Shown here piece by piece: positions 1-9,782 of a DNA stretch of 11,093 nt; position 1 is the stretch's first letter, and each line of letters starts with the position of its first letter. Source of the DNA: Podila epigama (taxonomy: Eukaryota; Mortierellomycota; Mortierellomycetes; Mortierellales; Mortierellaceae); the NCBI GenBank assembly GCA_015679605.1, contig JAAAVE010000687.1, forward strand, positions 3,806 through 14,898, written 5' to 3'. Both the position numbers and the translations under genes were made by a program. Below the pieces are notes generated by a model, which was given only the letters and a program-made list of their open reading frames with translations, was not told the DNA's origin and made no database searches.

Positions 1-10
1 ACAAGAAAAG

Positions 11-28
11 AAAAAAAAAAAAAAAAAA
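11..28. repeat. A18 homopolymer tract
   Basis: Eighteen consecutive A residues, following a short A-rich lead-in. Similar A/T runs recur throughout the intergenic and intron DNA of this window, so this is most likely ordinary low-complexity sequence rather than the tail of a retroposed copy. Confidence 0.8.
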
Positions 29-793
29 GTGGGCGATGCAGACAAGGAGAAGAGGATAACGGCGCACGTTTCGCTTGATGTAAAAAGAAAAAAAGATGAT
101 TTGTATGACCAACAAGAGCGCCAACAACAAAAAAAAAAGCCTAAAAAACGATGCGCTGCAGGCTCACAGGCGATAATTGCCAACAACGACACAAACAAAA
201 AAGCAAGAAAGTCAAGGTGCAGATGTTAGACAAGAGAGAGAAAAAAGAATGGCAGGAGAAAGGGCAGGAGAAAGGGTGGGGGACATCCATCCACTCGTTC
301 GTTCTTTTTAAAAGGATGGGTGACATGTCTCGATTAACATGTCTCTTCACTCAGAATGATGCAAAAAAGAAAAAGACGGCGAGTGAGATTGTCAACCGGC
401 GCAACTGTTCGTCGACCCAAAATAATCTTTTTCGACAAGCTGTTAGTAGCTCAATTGTGTGAAAAGCTGTCAGGAGCAGAGTCGAAAAAACCTTGTTCAG
501 TGAAACGCATTGAAGTGTTACATCGTTTTTGTCCTGCCACACCTTTAGCATCGACCCAGTCGAGCTACAGGACCTTCAGCGACAAGAGAACCGTGCATTC
601 CCGAGATGGGGTTCCCTGTGCAACTTGTCCTGGCTTCCATGAGGTCAAATAACGTGAGTTGCATAGCCCAAAGGGAAGTGCACTGCCACTTTCACCACGA
701 CAAACGCGTTTTGAGATATGTCACAAGAAATGCCCAAGGTCTGTTACATCGTGTGTATTCCATTACAAAATATTTACTTGGTTGTCGTTGGGT

Positions 794-820
794 ATCCATC
801 CAATCATCCATCCATTCATC
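794..820. repeat. Imperfect CATC microsatellite
   Basis: An imperfect run of CATC/CATT units lies about 25 bases beyond the exchanger stop codon, so it probably falls within the 3' untranslated region of that minus-strand gene. No function is implied. Confidence 0.6.
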
Positions 821-845
821 AGTCGACACTCCTAGAGAGTCTACT

Positions 846-3800
846 CTACTTTGTCAATGTCACCTCAACCACAACATTGGTGACGGTGCAAATAGTATAC
901 ACCGTCAGGAGGAACCAACCCCACTGACGACCCATCATGTAGCCGTTCCGTGGTACAAAAATGAGTGCCGCCACGAGTGTCAGTAGAACGCCGACCAATG
1001 ACACAAAGAGCGTAGGCGATATTTCAAGAGGAATGTGAGTCCCTGTCTTGAGTGTCATATATGTTCCGCTGATACCAACGCCAAGAAGCATGTCTAGGGA
1101 AAGCATGAATAAGTAGGAAAGACGAACAGCAAACAGCAATGTTAAGACAACAAGGTGCGATGGAACAGTGACAATTTACACCACAGAACGGAAGGGAAAA
1201 AAAAAAGCATTACTTAAAAGCGGGCCACCAAAGCATGCAGAAAACGCCATCCTAGGAAAACCCATCCTGGCAATGGTGATGTTGGCCACCAAGTCGCCCA
1301 AGCTATTGCCCTGTTGAACAAATGAAGAAAAAAGAGACCATACACAGGTGTCAATACAAAGCGCTGAACTTTCATAACACGAACGGACAAATAGAGAAGA
1401 CAAAAAAAAAAAATTACCATGGCAAATATTGTCAGTCCCAGGATGGCATCGCTGACTCCAAAAATCATGCCAAAAGCTTGCAAAACTCCAACAACCTCAT
1501 TGGCAACTAAAAAGATCCATGTAATGGCTACTAGGAAACCAACAAAGCATAAAGCACCATAAAATCGCGGTGGCTTCTCTTCTGTGCTGGTGTAGTAGAC
1601 AGTTGTAGACATTATAGAGCCTATAACAAAGGCAATCAAGACTGGAATGTATCCGTATTCGGCAGCACCTACAATCACAGGAGAGGGAATAGTGAGTACA
1701 CTCAGAATATTACCAATGGTCATAATAGCCATGACAATACTGGGACATACTCGAGATGACGGCTGCAAAGAAAATGGGAGCCAAAAGCATTTGGATTGTC
1801 GTAGCTGTTCGACACCAGCCGTCATATTCAGTATCGACGCGTTCATTTGGCTCTCCTACCACGATCAAAGGTGGTGGTAAGGTAGTCACCGTTGAGTCAG
1901 GAGCATCGATATTCGCCGTCGCAGTCATCTTTGCCTCATCCTCCTCATCATCATTATCCCTGATTTCTACGACTGGCAATGTCAGCGTCAGCAAGAACAC
2001 CATTGGAATCGAGGTCAGTGCCATAAATTTGACCATTGGAGATTTATCATCCCAGTCAAGTAGTGTCGGAAAGTAAATGGGCTGCAAATCTTTCATCACT
2101 TCCTTGCATCGGACCCATGACCATGGACCGTTCTTGCTAGTGTTCTCTCCATTGTGGCGCTGATGATGATGGATGTGACCAAGGTGCTGGTTGCTTGCAT
2201 CGTGATGGTCAGGCAAAATAAGCGAATGGCGCATCATGGCTTCCTCAAACAAGGCATCCGAGTCATGGTCCATGGGCAATGGTGAGGTAGCTATCGATTC
2301 ACCTTCAACAATCAAGCCTGTCGATTGTTGTTCATGATTGCCCACAGAAGGTCCTCCCTCCTGTGAGTGTCCCGACCTCACAGATAATGCACGACTGGAT
2401 GCTGCATTTGAAGAGGCTGGTCGTGGGGTGGAGTGTCTCTTATGAACGCTAGGCGACTTGGGGCCATAATAACTTGGATCGTACGATGTCAATCGACTTT
2501 TACATCCTGATAGAGAGAGCGATCGGACCACGTCGTTGAACTAGAAGAAAATTCAAGATACACTTAGCATGACATTACAGATGAAGCCTTTTTTCACAAC
2601 ATTCCAAGTGCCAACTGTAACTCTCGTTAACTGACCTCGACTGCAGCCACTAGCGACGGCTTGCGCCTAATGACAGACGCTCCTGACGGTCTCAATGAAA
2701 TTGCATTTTCCACACCTCCACTGTGTTGAGAGAGAGGACGATTGTGCTGCTGCATGTTAACATCAGAATCCTCTACTGAACTCACCAACGTCCGATCCGC
2801 AGATAAGTGACCAGGAGAAATATACCCATCATCCAGTTCCTCTTCGCTTTCCTCGTATGCGTCGTAGGGTCCTGCAACCGCAAAGGTAGAGATCTTGGGT
2901 ACCCCCAAATCTAGATGTTTGAGGCAAACAGAGATGCATTAGTGAACGAATGTGCTCATGGAGGGTATGATACAGCAATATACAACTTTTTTTTGTGCAG
3001 AATAGACCAAATCCATACGTGGCTTCCTTCCAGCTTCATGGCTCAGAAGGCCACGTTCCTCGTCATAATCGGCCGGCTCAGCGTCTTCATCGTCCTCGTC
3101 GTCTTGGTACAAGTTTCGAGCATGCTGCTCCAGCTCTCGCTCGGTCTTGACACGCTGGTGCCACCAGTTTCCAGTCACAACAAAGGCCACATAGAAAAAA
3201 TAATACATGACAAGAATAATACTCTCCAAGAATGTTATCTTGCCATCCAAAACTGCAAAGAGTGTGAATAGGACACATCCAGCAAAAAAAATGACATCTC
3301 TGAGGAATGGCGCCCTGCTGACTTTGAATGGCTTGATAATGGCCATTGATCCTACGACCACAGACGTGATGAAAGAGGCGGCACCTTTGTGGTTTCATGG
3401 TTATGCGTCAGTGTTACGAACGGTAAGATTTAATAGCAAGGGGGGTTAGAACAAGTTGGATTGTTTTTTAGAGAAAATCATTTGTGCGCCTAAATATTTA
3501 CCGACTAGCTCGCCTATAGCAAGCGATGCACTTCCTGCGCCCATAGCAGAAAACGTGCTAAAGACGTCAGGCGATCCGTTTCCGAATGCCAAGAAGGTTA
3601 CTCCTGTCTTCAAGTGAACAAAATGGGCCAAACAGATGGCTTCAACGATTAGATTTCGCCTTTGGAACACTTCATGTACTGAAGAAAGAAGTACAAATCA
3701 ACAAACATACCATGCTCTCTGATAGATGTAACTTTTTTGCAATGGTGCTGAGGTTCGGGCCTAGTTTACAGTGGTTAGAGGAGAAGAGATTATGAGATGG

Positions 3801-4679
3801 TAAACAAGATGCATTGTTTGGGATTCTGAGGGAAAAGGGACAAGCTTAAAAATGCACGGTTTGCATCTCGGATTTTGAATAGGGAGTGCGCGTGTTCACC
3901 TACAGAAAAAGTCGCAGGCTGCTACTCCCACGAAGCCAAAGAGAAAGGACATCCAAATCGCCTACAATAAAACAATACAACAGTTTTCAAGGGCAATAGT
4001 ATCTTGTTTTAGTCTAAATGTGTGCCATGGACATGTTTCACATTGACCATGTGTACCGAGCGTTCATCTCTCGTGTCGAAACACATACCAGTATCACTAC
4101 AGCAACCGCAGGAGCGTTGGCCAGGTCGCAAAAGTAAAAATGAAGGTAGTTGACTAGGCCTGCTGGGTAGTCTTCGCAATATGCCTTAACAAAGGCACAC
4201 CTATCCGGGTGAGCCCATACATCCTGACACTACAACATGACATGTGAAGTGAATCAATGGAATGGTTGGGTCAGTGTTTGTGCTTTTTTGACATTCTTTT
4301 TTGACATTCCACTTTGACCAAGGGGACAGACAATGCAATGCTCAAAAAGTATGTATTTTTGTCTCACGGTCAAAGCAAGAAAAAAAAACAAATACAGATT
4401 GCAGCACAATGACGACAAGGATCTGAAAGTATGCGCCATGAGGGAGGGAAGGTTATTTTTCTTTTTGGAGGAAAGAAATAATGCTGGAGCAAAAAGAGTT
4501 TTCCATACTTGAATGTTGGTGGGGTCATCGAAGCTTCGTTTATTCAGCCATGAGAGGCCTGGCTGCGGGTGCAAGGATGGGTGCTGTTGCAAGTAGTGTC
4601 GTGGCCAGAGGCTGGAGACCACCTGTGAGAACAGAAACACTGTGAGCACGAGGTAAAAGGGCCGTGACCCAATTGCCAT
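846..4679 (-). CDS. Sodium(cation)/calcium exchanger, NCLX/CCX family (11 exons)
   Basis: Integral membrane antiporter that exports Ca2+ from the cytosol or an organelle against Na+ or another cation. Exons (descending): 4679-4509, 4229-4089, 3961-3904, 3760-3711, 3607-3502, 3384-3019, 2910-2636, 2540-1751, 1668-1418, 1310-1214, 1093-846; all phases join to give 850 residues. Residues 1-26 resemble a signal peptide. A Cys-rich lumenal segment follows (CQDVWAHPDRCAFVKAYC, 58-75). Alpha repeat 1 is GVTFLAFGNGSPDVF (142-156) and alpha repeat 2 contains GNSLGD (737-742) followed by FSACFGG; both keep the conserved Gly/Asn/Asp residues. Between them is a long hydrophilic loop with acidic stretches (near 256-275 and 584-591) and a His-rich stretch (501-517). 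FPTLLDWDDKSP (from about 546) starts a block I associate with fungal members. The human relative SLC8B1 is about 580 residues; the extra length is mostly this loop. The start is the first ATG of exon 1. Organelle location cannot be read from the sequence. Confidence 0.93.
4283..4308. repeat. Perfect 2 x 13-base tandem duplication in exchanger intron 1
   Basis: CTTTTTTGACATT occurs twice back to back (4283-4295 and 4296-4308) inside the 279-base first intron of the exchanger gene. It looks like a recent slippage duplication and lies well away from both splice sites. Confidence 0.85.
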
Positions 4680-4749
4680 GATGTTGTGGACTTATGGAAT
4701 GAGGGAAAGAGTTGCAATGTAGACGACGAAATGCTCTTTAATCTAAACT

Positions 4750-4754
4750 ATTGG
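4750..4754 (-). promoter_or_regulatory. Possible CCAAT box of the exchanger gene
   Basis: On the minus strand the sequence reads AACCAATAG, with CCAAT about 70 bases upstream of the exchanger start codon. CCAAT is the site bound by the HAP/NF-Y complex in fungi, but a five-base motif can occur by chance and the transcription start is unknown. Confidence 0.3.
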
Positions 4755-4790
4755 TTATTTGTCGAGTGAAGAAGAGTGTAATGGATGAGA

Positions 4791-4810
4791 GTGAGTGAGT
4801 GAGTGAGTGA
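4791..4810. repeat. GTGA microsatellite (5 units)
   Basis: Five perfect GTGA units, flanked by degenerate GAGT/GGAGT copies out to about 4840. It lies in the upstream region of the exchanger gene and reads as TCAC units on that gene's strand. Confidence 0.85.
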
Positions 4811-4978
4811 TTGAGAAAGAAGGAGTGAAGGAGTGAGTGGCGAGGGAATGGGGTGAGAAATAGACTTTAGTAGGACAAACGAGTTAAAAGCAAATAAAGG
4901 AAAGACCAGAAAAAAAAAATAGGGACATTATCCTTCACCCGCAAACATTAAAACACACCAAGGTGTATATTTTGTTGA

Positions 4979-4984
4979 TTTAAT
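4979..4984 (-). terminator. Possible polyadenylation hexamer (ATTAAA) of TAF13
   Basis: ATTAAA on the minus strand, about 75 bases after the TAF13 stop codon, is the commonest variant of AATAAA. The surrounding DNA is A/T-rich, so a chance match is quite possible. Confidence 0.3.
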
Positions 4985-5057
4985 GACAATATTTTACAGA
5001 TTTACAATAAGGAAAACGACGACACAACAATAATGCCACTCCAGAGCAGATCATCTG

Positions 5058-5728
5058 CTATAGAGGCGCATCCTTGGTTCCACCCTTGGTGTTGTCCAAC
5101 TCAGGAATATCCGCAATCTTCTTGGCGCGACGAATGTCCTCGTTCATGTACAGCAACTCTTCCACACGAGCCCTCTTCTTGGCATCCTTGCGAAGCACAA
5201 ATTTGAAGTCTTCCACATTCACCTTGCCTCGTTTGTCTGCCACTGCTGCCGCTCGAGAACACTATCATTTCGATGTCATAAAGAGGAACATATATAAAAC
5301 AGTAAGCGGTAGTTCTGTCAAAGGCGAATCGAGTATGAGATAGAAGAAAGCATAAAAGAAATGAAGAAAAAAAATAGAAGTCCCTGCGTACCGTATCTGT
5401 AAGGTATTCAATGAGCATGTCCTCCATCACACTGACAGCATCGTTTGATGGGTTTGGTACATCACCAAATCCATACATGAGCTGCTTCACTACATGCCAA
5501 AGATGTAGAAGAGTCTAATTAGCTTCTCTGACTGACCGAGAACTGGCTGACAGAATGAATAGTTTTTAAATCTGTTGACTAGCACTCATACTCCTGATGC
5601 TTACATTCTTTTGAGAACACATATTTTTTGCGTTTATTCCGTGGTTCATTGGTGGATCCTGGTGGTCGGCCAAGTGTCGCTGTTGGTCGTTGTGGGTCCT
5701 TTACTGTGTCTCGTGTGGAGTCCTGCAT
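5058..5728 (-). CDS. TAF13: TFIID subunit TAF13 (3 exons)
   Basis: Subunit of the general transcription factor TFIID in the nucleus; in other eukaryotes it pairs with TAF11 through a histone fold of the Spt3 type. Exons (descending): 5728-5605, 5489-5392, 5261-5058, with introns of 115 and 130 bases (GTAAGC...TAG, GTACGC...TAG); the product is 141 residues, against about 124 in human. A short basic N-terminal tail ends in NKRKKY. The fold runs from about residue 37: VFSKEL joined across intron 1 to KQLMYGFGD, then SVMEDMLIEYLTDT, VNVEDFKFVLRKD, and the helix ARVEELLYMNEDIRRAKK. These match the family closely. The start is the first in-frame ATG after a TAG upstream on the same strand. The last dozen or so residues (after AKKIADIPELD) are not conserved as far as I recall. 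The gene is divergent from the ASCC2/Cue3 gene. Confidence 0.95.
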
Positions 5729-6076
5729 GGCTGTGAGACGTTTGGTTAGCAAGTGAGGGCGTCTCCCCCTTTGCTACAGAAGCTGAAAAGGATGGCCACC
5801 AAAGTCCAAGCCACACAGCTCAGATGGAAAACCGCAGTTTCCCAAAAAAAAAAAATTGTCTCTCAGTCTGCGGCAACCGTTTTCTTGGGAGCCATGGAAA
5901 ACGCGGCTGTGGACCCAGTGGAGCAAAAAAATAAAAAAAGAAGCACTCACCTCACATATTTATTCTTTCTTTCACTCCCTTCTCCTTCTCCTTCTTGTTC
6001 TTCATTTCCAACTAATCCGAAAGAATCCATCATCCAATCTACACTATACCAACCTTCCAGCAAGTGAAAATAAGCG
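5729..6076. promoter_or_regulatory. Divergent intergenic region between TAF13 and ASCC2/Cue3
   Basis: The 348 bases between two oppositely directed start codons must contain both promoters. I see no clear TATA box. A CT-rich tract at about 5966-6005 and a CCAAT motif at 6034-6038 lie just upstream of the plus-strand start. An ATG in good context (GGATGGCC, near 5792) opens a frame that closes at 6067, ten bases before the ASCC2/Cue3 ATG. It would be an upstream ORF if transcription starts early, but it has no recognisable protein features and is more likely incidental. Confidence 0.65.
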
Positions 6077-9047
6077 ATGGGTTCGACAGCAATCGAGTTT
6101 CTACCATTCATCACACCACTTGATAATCCCACTGTGTCAGACGTGGAATTTTCAACAGCTGCTGACGACTGGAATAACACTCTCAGCAGACTTTTACGAT
6201 ACAACACAACCGCGTTTTGGAGTGAACTCCTTGTCAACCCATCTCTGTCAGAGTTTATCAACGCGTTCTTGGGACAGTATGCCAGCTTTCGGGGCGACAA
6301 GGACTCTGCTTGGGTCATGGAGCTGGATCAGGTTGTCCGCAGAGTGTTTATGATCTACAGAAGACTTTCGGAGACCATGGATAGCCCTGAGGCTGCTACC
6401 GCCGTCGCCCAACTGACATTGCCGTCTGGAGGCAACACTCCTGGGTCTGCCCTTCTTGAGCAAGGTCTCGTTTCAACATCTGTACTTTTGGATTTCGCAG
6501 GGATTTTTGGCAGCTCAGATCCAGACTCTGTTGGCAAGATCGTGAGCCTTGTCCTTCAACATACCCCAGCTCTCATCAACGACTTTCGGGCGTCGACTGG
6601 GACAGTTGTCCAGATCATTCGCGGGGTCCAGAAAAAGTTTGAAAAGGTCATCAACGGAGGTTCTTCAGCGGGCAAAGGAAAGGGCAAGGGCAAAGGCAAG
6701 GGTATCTCACCATCAATGTCACCAGAGCCTGCATCATCGTCACCGTTCGATGAGGCCAAAGCCACCGAGGCTGTCCAGTATGGAAGCGCCCTCCTAGATA
6801 TTGCTCACGCACTGGAAGCTTTGTCCTCTGTTAGCTCAGTGCTTGCCGCAGAGCTGCGTTTGCATGCCCCGTTTCTCCAGAGCCTCTTGGGATGCTACAA
6901 CTATACCCTCCCTGTCCTCTCTCAACTCGCCTCGGTAGCCAAGGAAATTGATTCAGAGAGGATCACAGCTGTCCTTGATCATCTTCGACTCAAGATGCTG
7001 GCCATCGTCAACAACATGCTGGACGGCATTTGCAACGAGAAGCATCCCGATAAAAATATCGCTCTGAGCGATGATGCAGCGTCGGCCATTACTGATGAAA
7101 TCTGCGGCGTTTTGATGAGTATCTTTGAACAGTCGCCGATGGAGAACAGCATCGTCCCAATGGAGTCAGCGCCTATGATTGTCGACTTGGAGATACATTT
7201 CAACATTTCTGACAAACTCACAGATCTAGTTCAGGATGTATACGGAGGCGAGAATGACCGCATGCACAACTTGGCGACGATGCTCCGGAACCTGCGCGAT
7301 TTTAATCAGGCGACGCGGGACTACGTCGATGACCACAATATGAAAAAGTCCGAACACCTGGCTCGACAAATGTCGAACAGCTATCTTGTCAAGGACAGAA
7401 ATCGTTCAAATACAACTATCACTCCTGATACAACTCAACATGATATCGGGACAGGTCATGTATCGATGGACGACGAGGAGGAATACGTTAAACGGACATT
7501 GCTCATTTCGCAACTACAGGATTTGTTTCCTGATCTTGGTGATGGCTTCTTGGAGGCCTGCCTGAAGGCCATGCGCGATGACCCTGAGGCAGTCACGATG
7601 AGTCTTTTGGAAGAGAATCTGCCAGCGCACTTGGCGAGTATGGACCGTTCGACTGCAAGGTGAGTTTTTGGATTGTCTCTTGTTCTGTGGGCCAACCGTG
7701 AGTTTTAAGGCAATAGCTAATGTGTCATGATGGTCAATCTCACTATGTAAAATTAGGATGCCTCCACGACGCGCGGAGACTGCGCCTACTTCCATGGCAC
7801 TCATCAAGGCTGAGCCGGTAGAGCCGGTCACAGACTTGTTGGCGTCCCGTCGTAATATCTTTGACGGCGACGAATTTGATGTGTTTTCCGGAAAGGCTGT
7901 CGATCGATCCAAGGTTTCACGCGGAAAGAGAGTGTAAGAGAAAATGTGTACAGGTCAAAAACGATTACAAGAAATGTATAACTTTACAAACCTTACTGAC
8001 ATGTTAAACGATTTTTGATATTCTTTTCCCATTGTAGACCCGTAAATGCTGAAGTTGTACTGGATGACAAGTCATTTGTTTCACAGCACAAGAGTGCCAT
8101 CTTGCAGGCAGTAGAGGCTATGTACGACGACGAATACGACGACACATACGACTCAATGGGCATCAACAACACTGGCGCCGACTTTAAGCTCGTGGACGAC
8201 ATTGATGCTAATGCTGATGACTCGGCAACGGGCGCGGCCGCCGCTCGGGCCCAAATGGTAGGAACCTTGACGTGCTTTGATGGATTTTTTCTGTTCTTGT
8301 TCATTTTATTCTTGATGGCTCACATGGTTTTAACGTTTGCTTGACACTAGCAACTCGATCCATCTATTGAGCACGAAGAGGCTTTGATCACACTGTATAC
8401 TGCACAAAAGGAAGTCTTTAACCGCAGTTCAGAGGCGCGTCGTTCGAAGAAGCGACAGGAGCTTCGCAGCTTGACAAAGATGACAGACGAACAAATTGAA
8501 GGCTGGGCCATCATGTTTGATCGCAATGTAAGTTTTTTTTTTTTTTTTTTGGATTGATTTCCAAGTGTTGTAGGAGTCCAGGTTTATTTTGCTGTATTCA
8601 ATATTAACCGACATTTTTATTTTCCAACCAACTGTATGAATGCGATTTTCATATTAAATGTGATAGCCAAGGAAAGCTGTCATCATCCAAAAGTATGAAT
8701 TCAGCGGCCAACAACAAGCGATTGATAAGGTGGAACCTAAAGATAAGCGTCGAGGTGGGCGCCCAATCGTGGACAAGAGTACAGCGCAAGCAAAGCAACA
8801 CGAGTCAGGAGCACCGTCACCTGGTCAAGCCAACTCTTCATCTCAAAATGGTGCGCCTCAAAAGTCATCCTCCCAAAAGCCGAAGGGACCGAGTGGACAA
8901 CACCAGCAGCAAAAGAAGCCATCGGATGAGCAAAAGAAGGCGGCAGCCAACGACAAGGCCAAGAACGAGCGCCAAAAGGCCTCCAAGGCCAACCATAACC
9001 GCCGTAACCAGCACGCCAAGAAAATGGCCAGCATGAACCCAGTATAG
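6077..9047 (+). CDS. CUE3: ASCC2/Cue3 homologue, CUE-domain subunit of the RQT complex (5 exons)
   Basis: In human (ASCC2) and yeast (Cue3/Rqt3) this protein binds K63-linked ubiquitin on collided ribosomes and works with the helicase ASCC3/Slh1 to split them. Exons 6077-7659, 7757-7933, 8038-8257, 8351-8527 and 8667-9047 join in phase to 845 residues (human about 757). The N-terminal helical region has the family pattern WNNTLSRLLRYNTTAFWSEL (32-51). Residues 199-209 are an alternating Lys/Gly linker. The CUE domain spans about 475-518 and includes LFPDLGDGFLEACL. C-terminal family motifs follow in order: RRNIFDGDEFDVFSG (559-573), YDDEYDDTYDS (616-626), TDEQIEGWAIM (705-715) and KANHNRR (826-832). 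A Gln/Lys/Ser-rich stretch precedes the last motif. The ubiquitin-binding surface was not checked residue by residue. Intron 4 begins GTAAG followed by 18 T. Confidence 0.95.
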
Positions 9048-9078
9048 AGCATGCTGCCTCGAGTAGAACTATTGCAAA

Positions 9079-9084
9079 CATAAA
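9079..9084 (+). terminator. Possible polyadenylation signal of ASCC2/Cue3
   Basis: CATAAA, a near match to AATAAA, lies about 30 bases after the stop codon and is followed by a T-rich stretch. No perfect AATAAA occurs until about 9440. Confidence 0.3.
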
Positions 9085-9584
9085 AGCAGAGCATTCATTT
9101 TTCTGTCAGGTGAATTGTTTGTACGATACCTTTTTTTTTTACTGTAGAACCATTGTTCCTTCGTATTCGCACTTGACCTTGATGTCTATCGATACATGAC
9201 AAAGAACAAAAAAAAACGCGTTGGCTATGTGAATAGCGACCTTGTAGAATGATATCGAGGTAAAAGGTGAGAGTTGTCAAGCGACCAGCCAAAACGTCCA
9301 CTACACATTGTTTTGTTGACAAGAAGGGATGATGAAAGGAAAAGACAAAAAAGGAATTTTGAACCAGCATAAAAAAGCATGAGATTTTGTCTTAATCTTG
9401 TTGAGCTTTGCTCTTTCAACATTGCATTTAAAGAGGGTAAAATAAAATTTCACCTTCGTGAACAACGTTTTCTTTGTTGCCACGAACCACATCCTCTTCA
9501 TAAACAGGGTCTGAAAGGACTGCAAGGCTCCTTTTTAAGGTCTGAACGAATTGCTACTGTAAGGTTTTTTTTGAGGAAGGGCTG

Positions 9585-9625
9585 ATTCGCGTATTATGAT
9601 CAGAGTAACTCAAAGGGACGCGAAT
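9585..9625. repeat. 8-base inverted repeat ATTCGCGT / ACGCGAAT
   Basis: Perfect complementary arms at 9585-9592 and 9618-9625 are separated by 25 bases. The core ACGCGA resembles the MBF (MCB-type) site known from yeasts, so a paired binding site is possible; the resemblance is inference only. It lies about 30 bases upstream of a TATAAATA motif. Confidence 0.5.
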
Positions 9626-9655
9626 GTAGGATATATCCACACTTTTCTCACCGCT

Positions 9656-9663
9656 TATAAATA
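9656..9663 (+). promoter_or_regulatory. TATA-box-like motif TATAAATA
   Basis: A full match to the TATA consensus, about 600 bases upstream of the GUCD1-like start codon. It is too far to be a simple core promoter for that codon unless the leader is long or spliced. It could serve an unrecognised transcript or be fortuitous in A/T-rich DNA. Confidence 0.3.
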
Positions 9664-9705
9664 CAGACCATGGCCATCCTCAACCCATTCACCTTCCTCT
9701 TCATC

Positions 9706-9736
9706 CACACACACACTCCATCCACACACACACACC
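9706..9736. repeat. CA dinucleotide repeat, interrupted
   Basis: Two CA runs (9706-9716 and 9723-9736) separated by TCCATC. This is ordinary microsatellite sequence in intergenic DNA. Confidence 0.85.
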
Positions 9737-9782
9737 AATTCACTTACAATCCACTGCCAGTGGATAATTCAGAGGTTCTCAA

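Larger units (their letters stand above)
1..845. other. Gene-free, A-rich and low-complexity left flank
   Basis: I see no gene here. Open frames of up to about 126 codons exist on both strands, but none shows a recognisable domain, they overlap one another in conflicting frames, and their composition follows the purine-rich DNA (many AAAAAG and GAGAAAG runs). The right part must carry the 3' untranslated region of the minus-strand exchanger, whose stop codon is at 846-848; I found no canonical AATAAA on that strand close to the stop. A 9-base direct repeat, ACATGTCTC, occurs at 323-331 and 337-345. The far left could be the promoter or leader of a gene outside the window. Confidence 0.6.
4680..5057. 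other. Gap between TAF13 stop and exchanger start
   Basis: This 378-base stretch separates two minus-strand genes in tandem. It must hold the TAF13 3' untranslated region on its right side and the exchanger promoter and leader on its left. I see no gene. It contains a GTGA microsatellite, one CCAAT motif in a promoter-like position, and an ATTAAA hexamer about 75 bases after the TAF13 stop. Confidence 0.7.

Noticed and set aside
1-28. Poly(A) tail of a retroposed element
   Set aside because: There is no recognisable element body or target-site duplication in view, and similar A runs are common across the window.
356-652. 98-codon open frame on the plus strand at the left edge
   Set aside because: The translation is basic and of low complexity at its start, shows no known motif, and overlaps other open frames on both strands. 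I saw no supporting splice or homology signal.
606-986. 126-codon open frame on the plus strand
   Set aside because: It has no recognisable domain, and its second half lies antisense to the last exon of the exchanger.
1669-1750. Possible frameshift or decay of the exchanger, because an open frame with hydrophobic residues runs through this stretch into exon 9
   Set aside because: The stretch has a GTATGT donor, a pyrimidine-rich tail and a GTAG acceptor, and is 82 bases long. Removing it joins two homologous blocks in phase with about the spacing expected for the family, so it is an intron and the gene looks intact.
5792-6067. Small gene or regulatory upstream ORF before ASCC2/Cue3
   Set aside because: The ATG is in good context, but the translation has no family features and its second half simply translates the CT-rich leader. 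It is kept only as a note in the intergenic entry.
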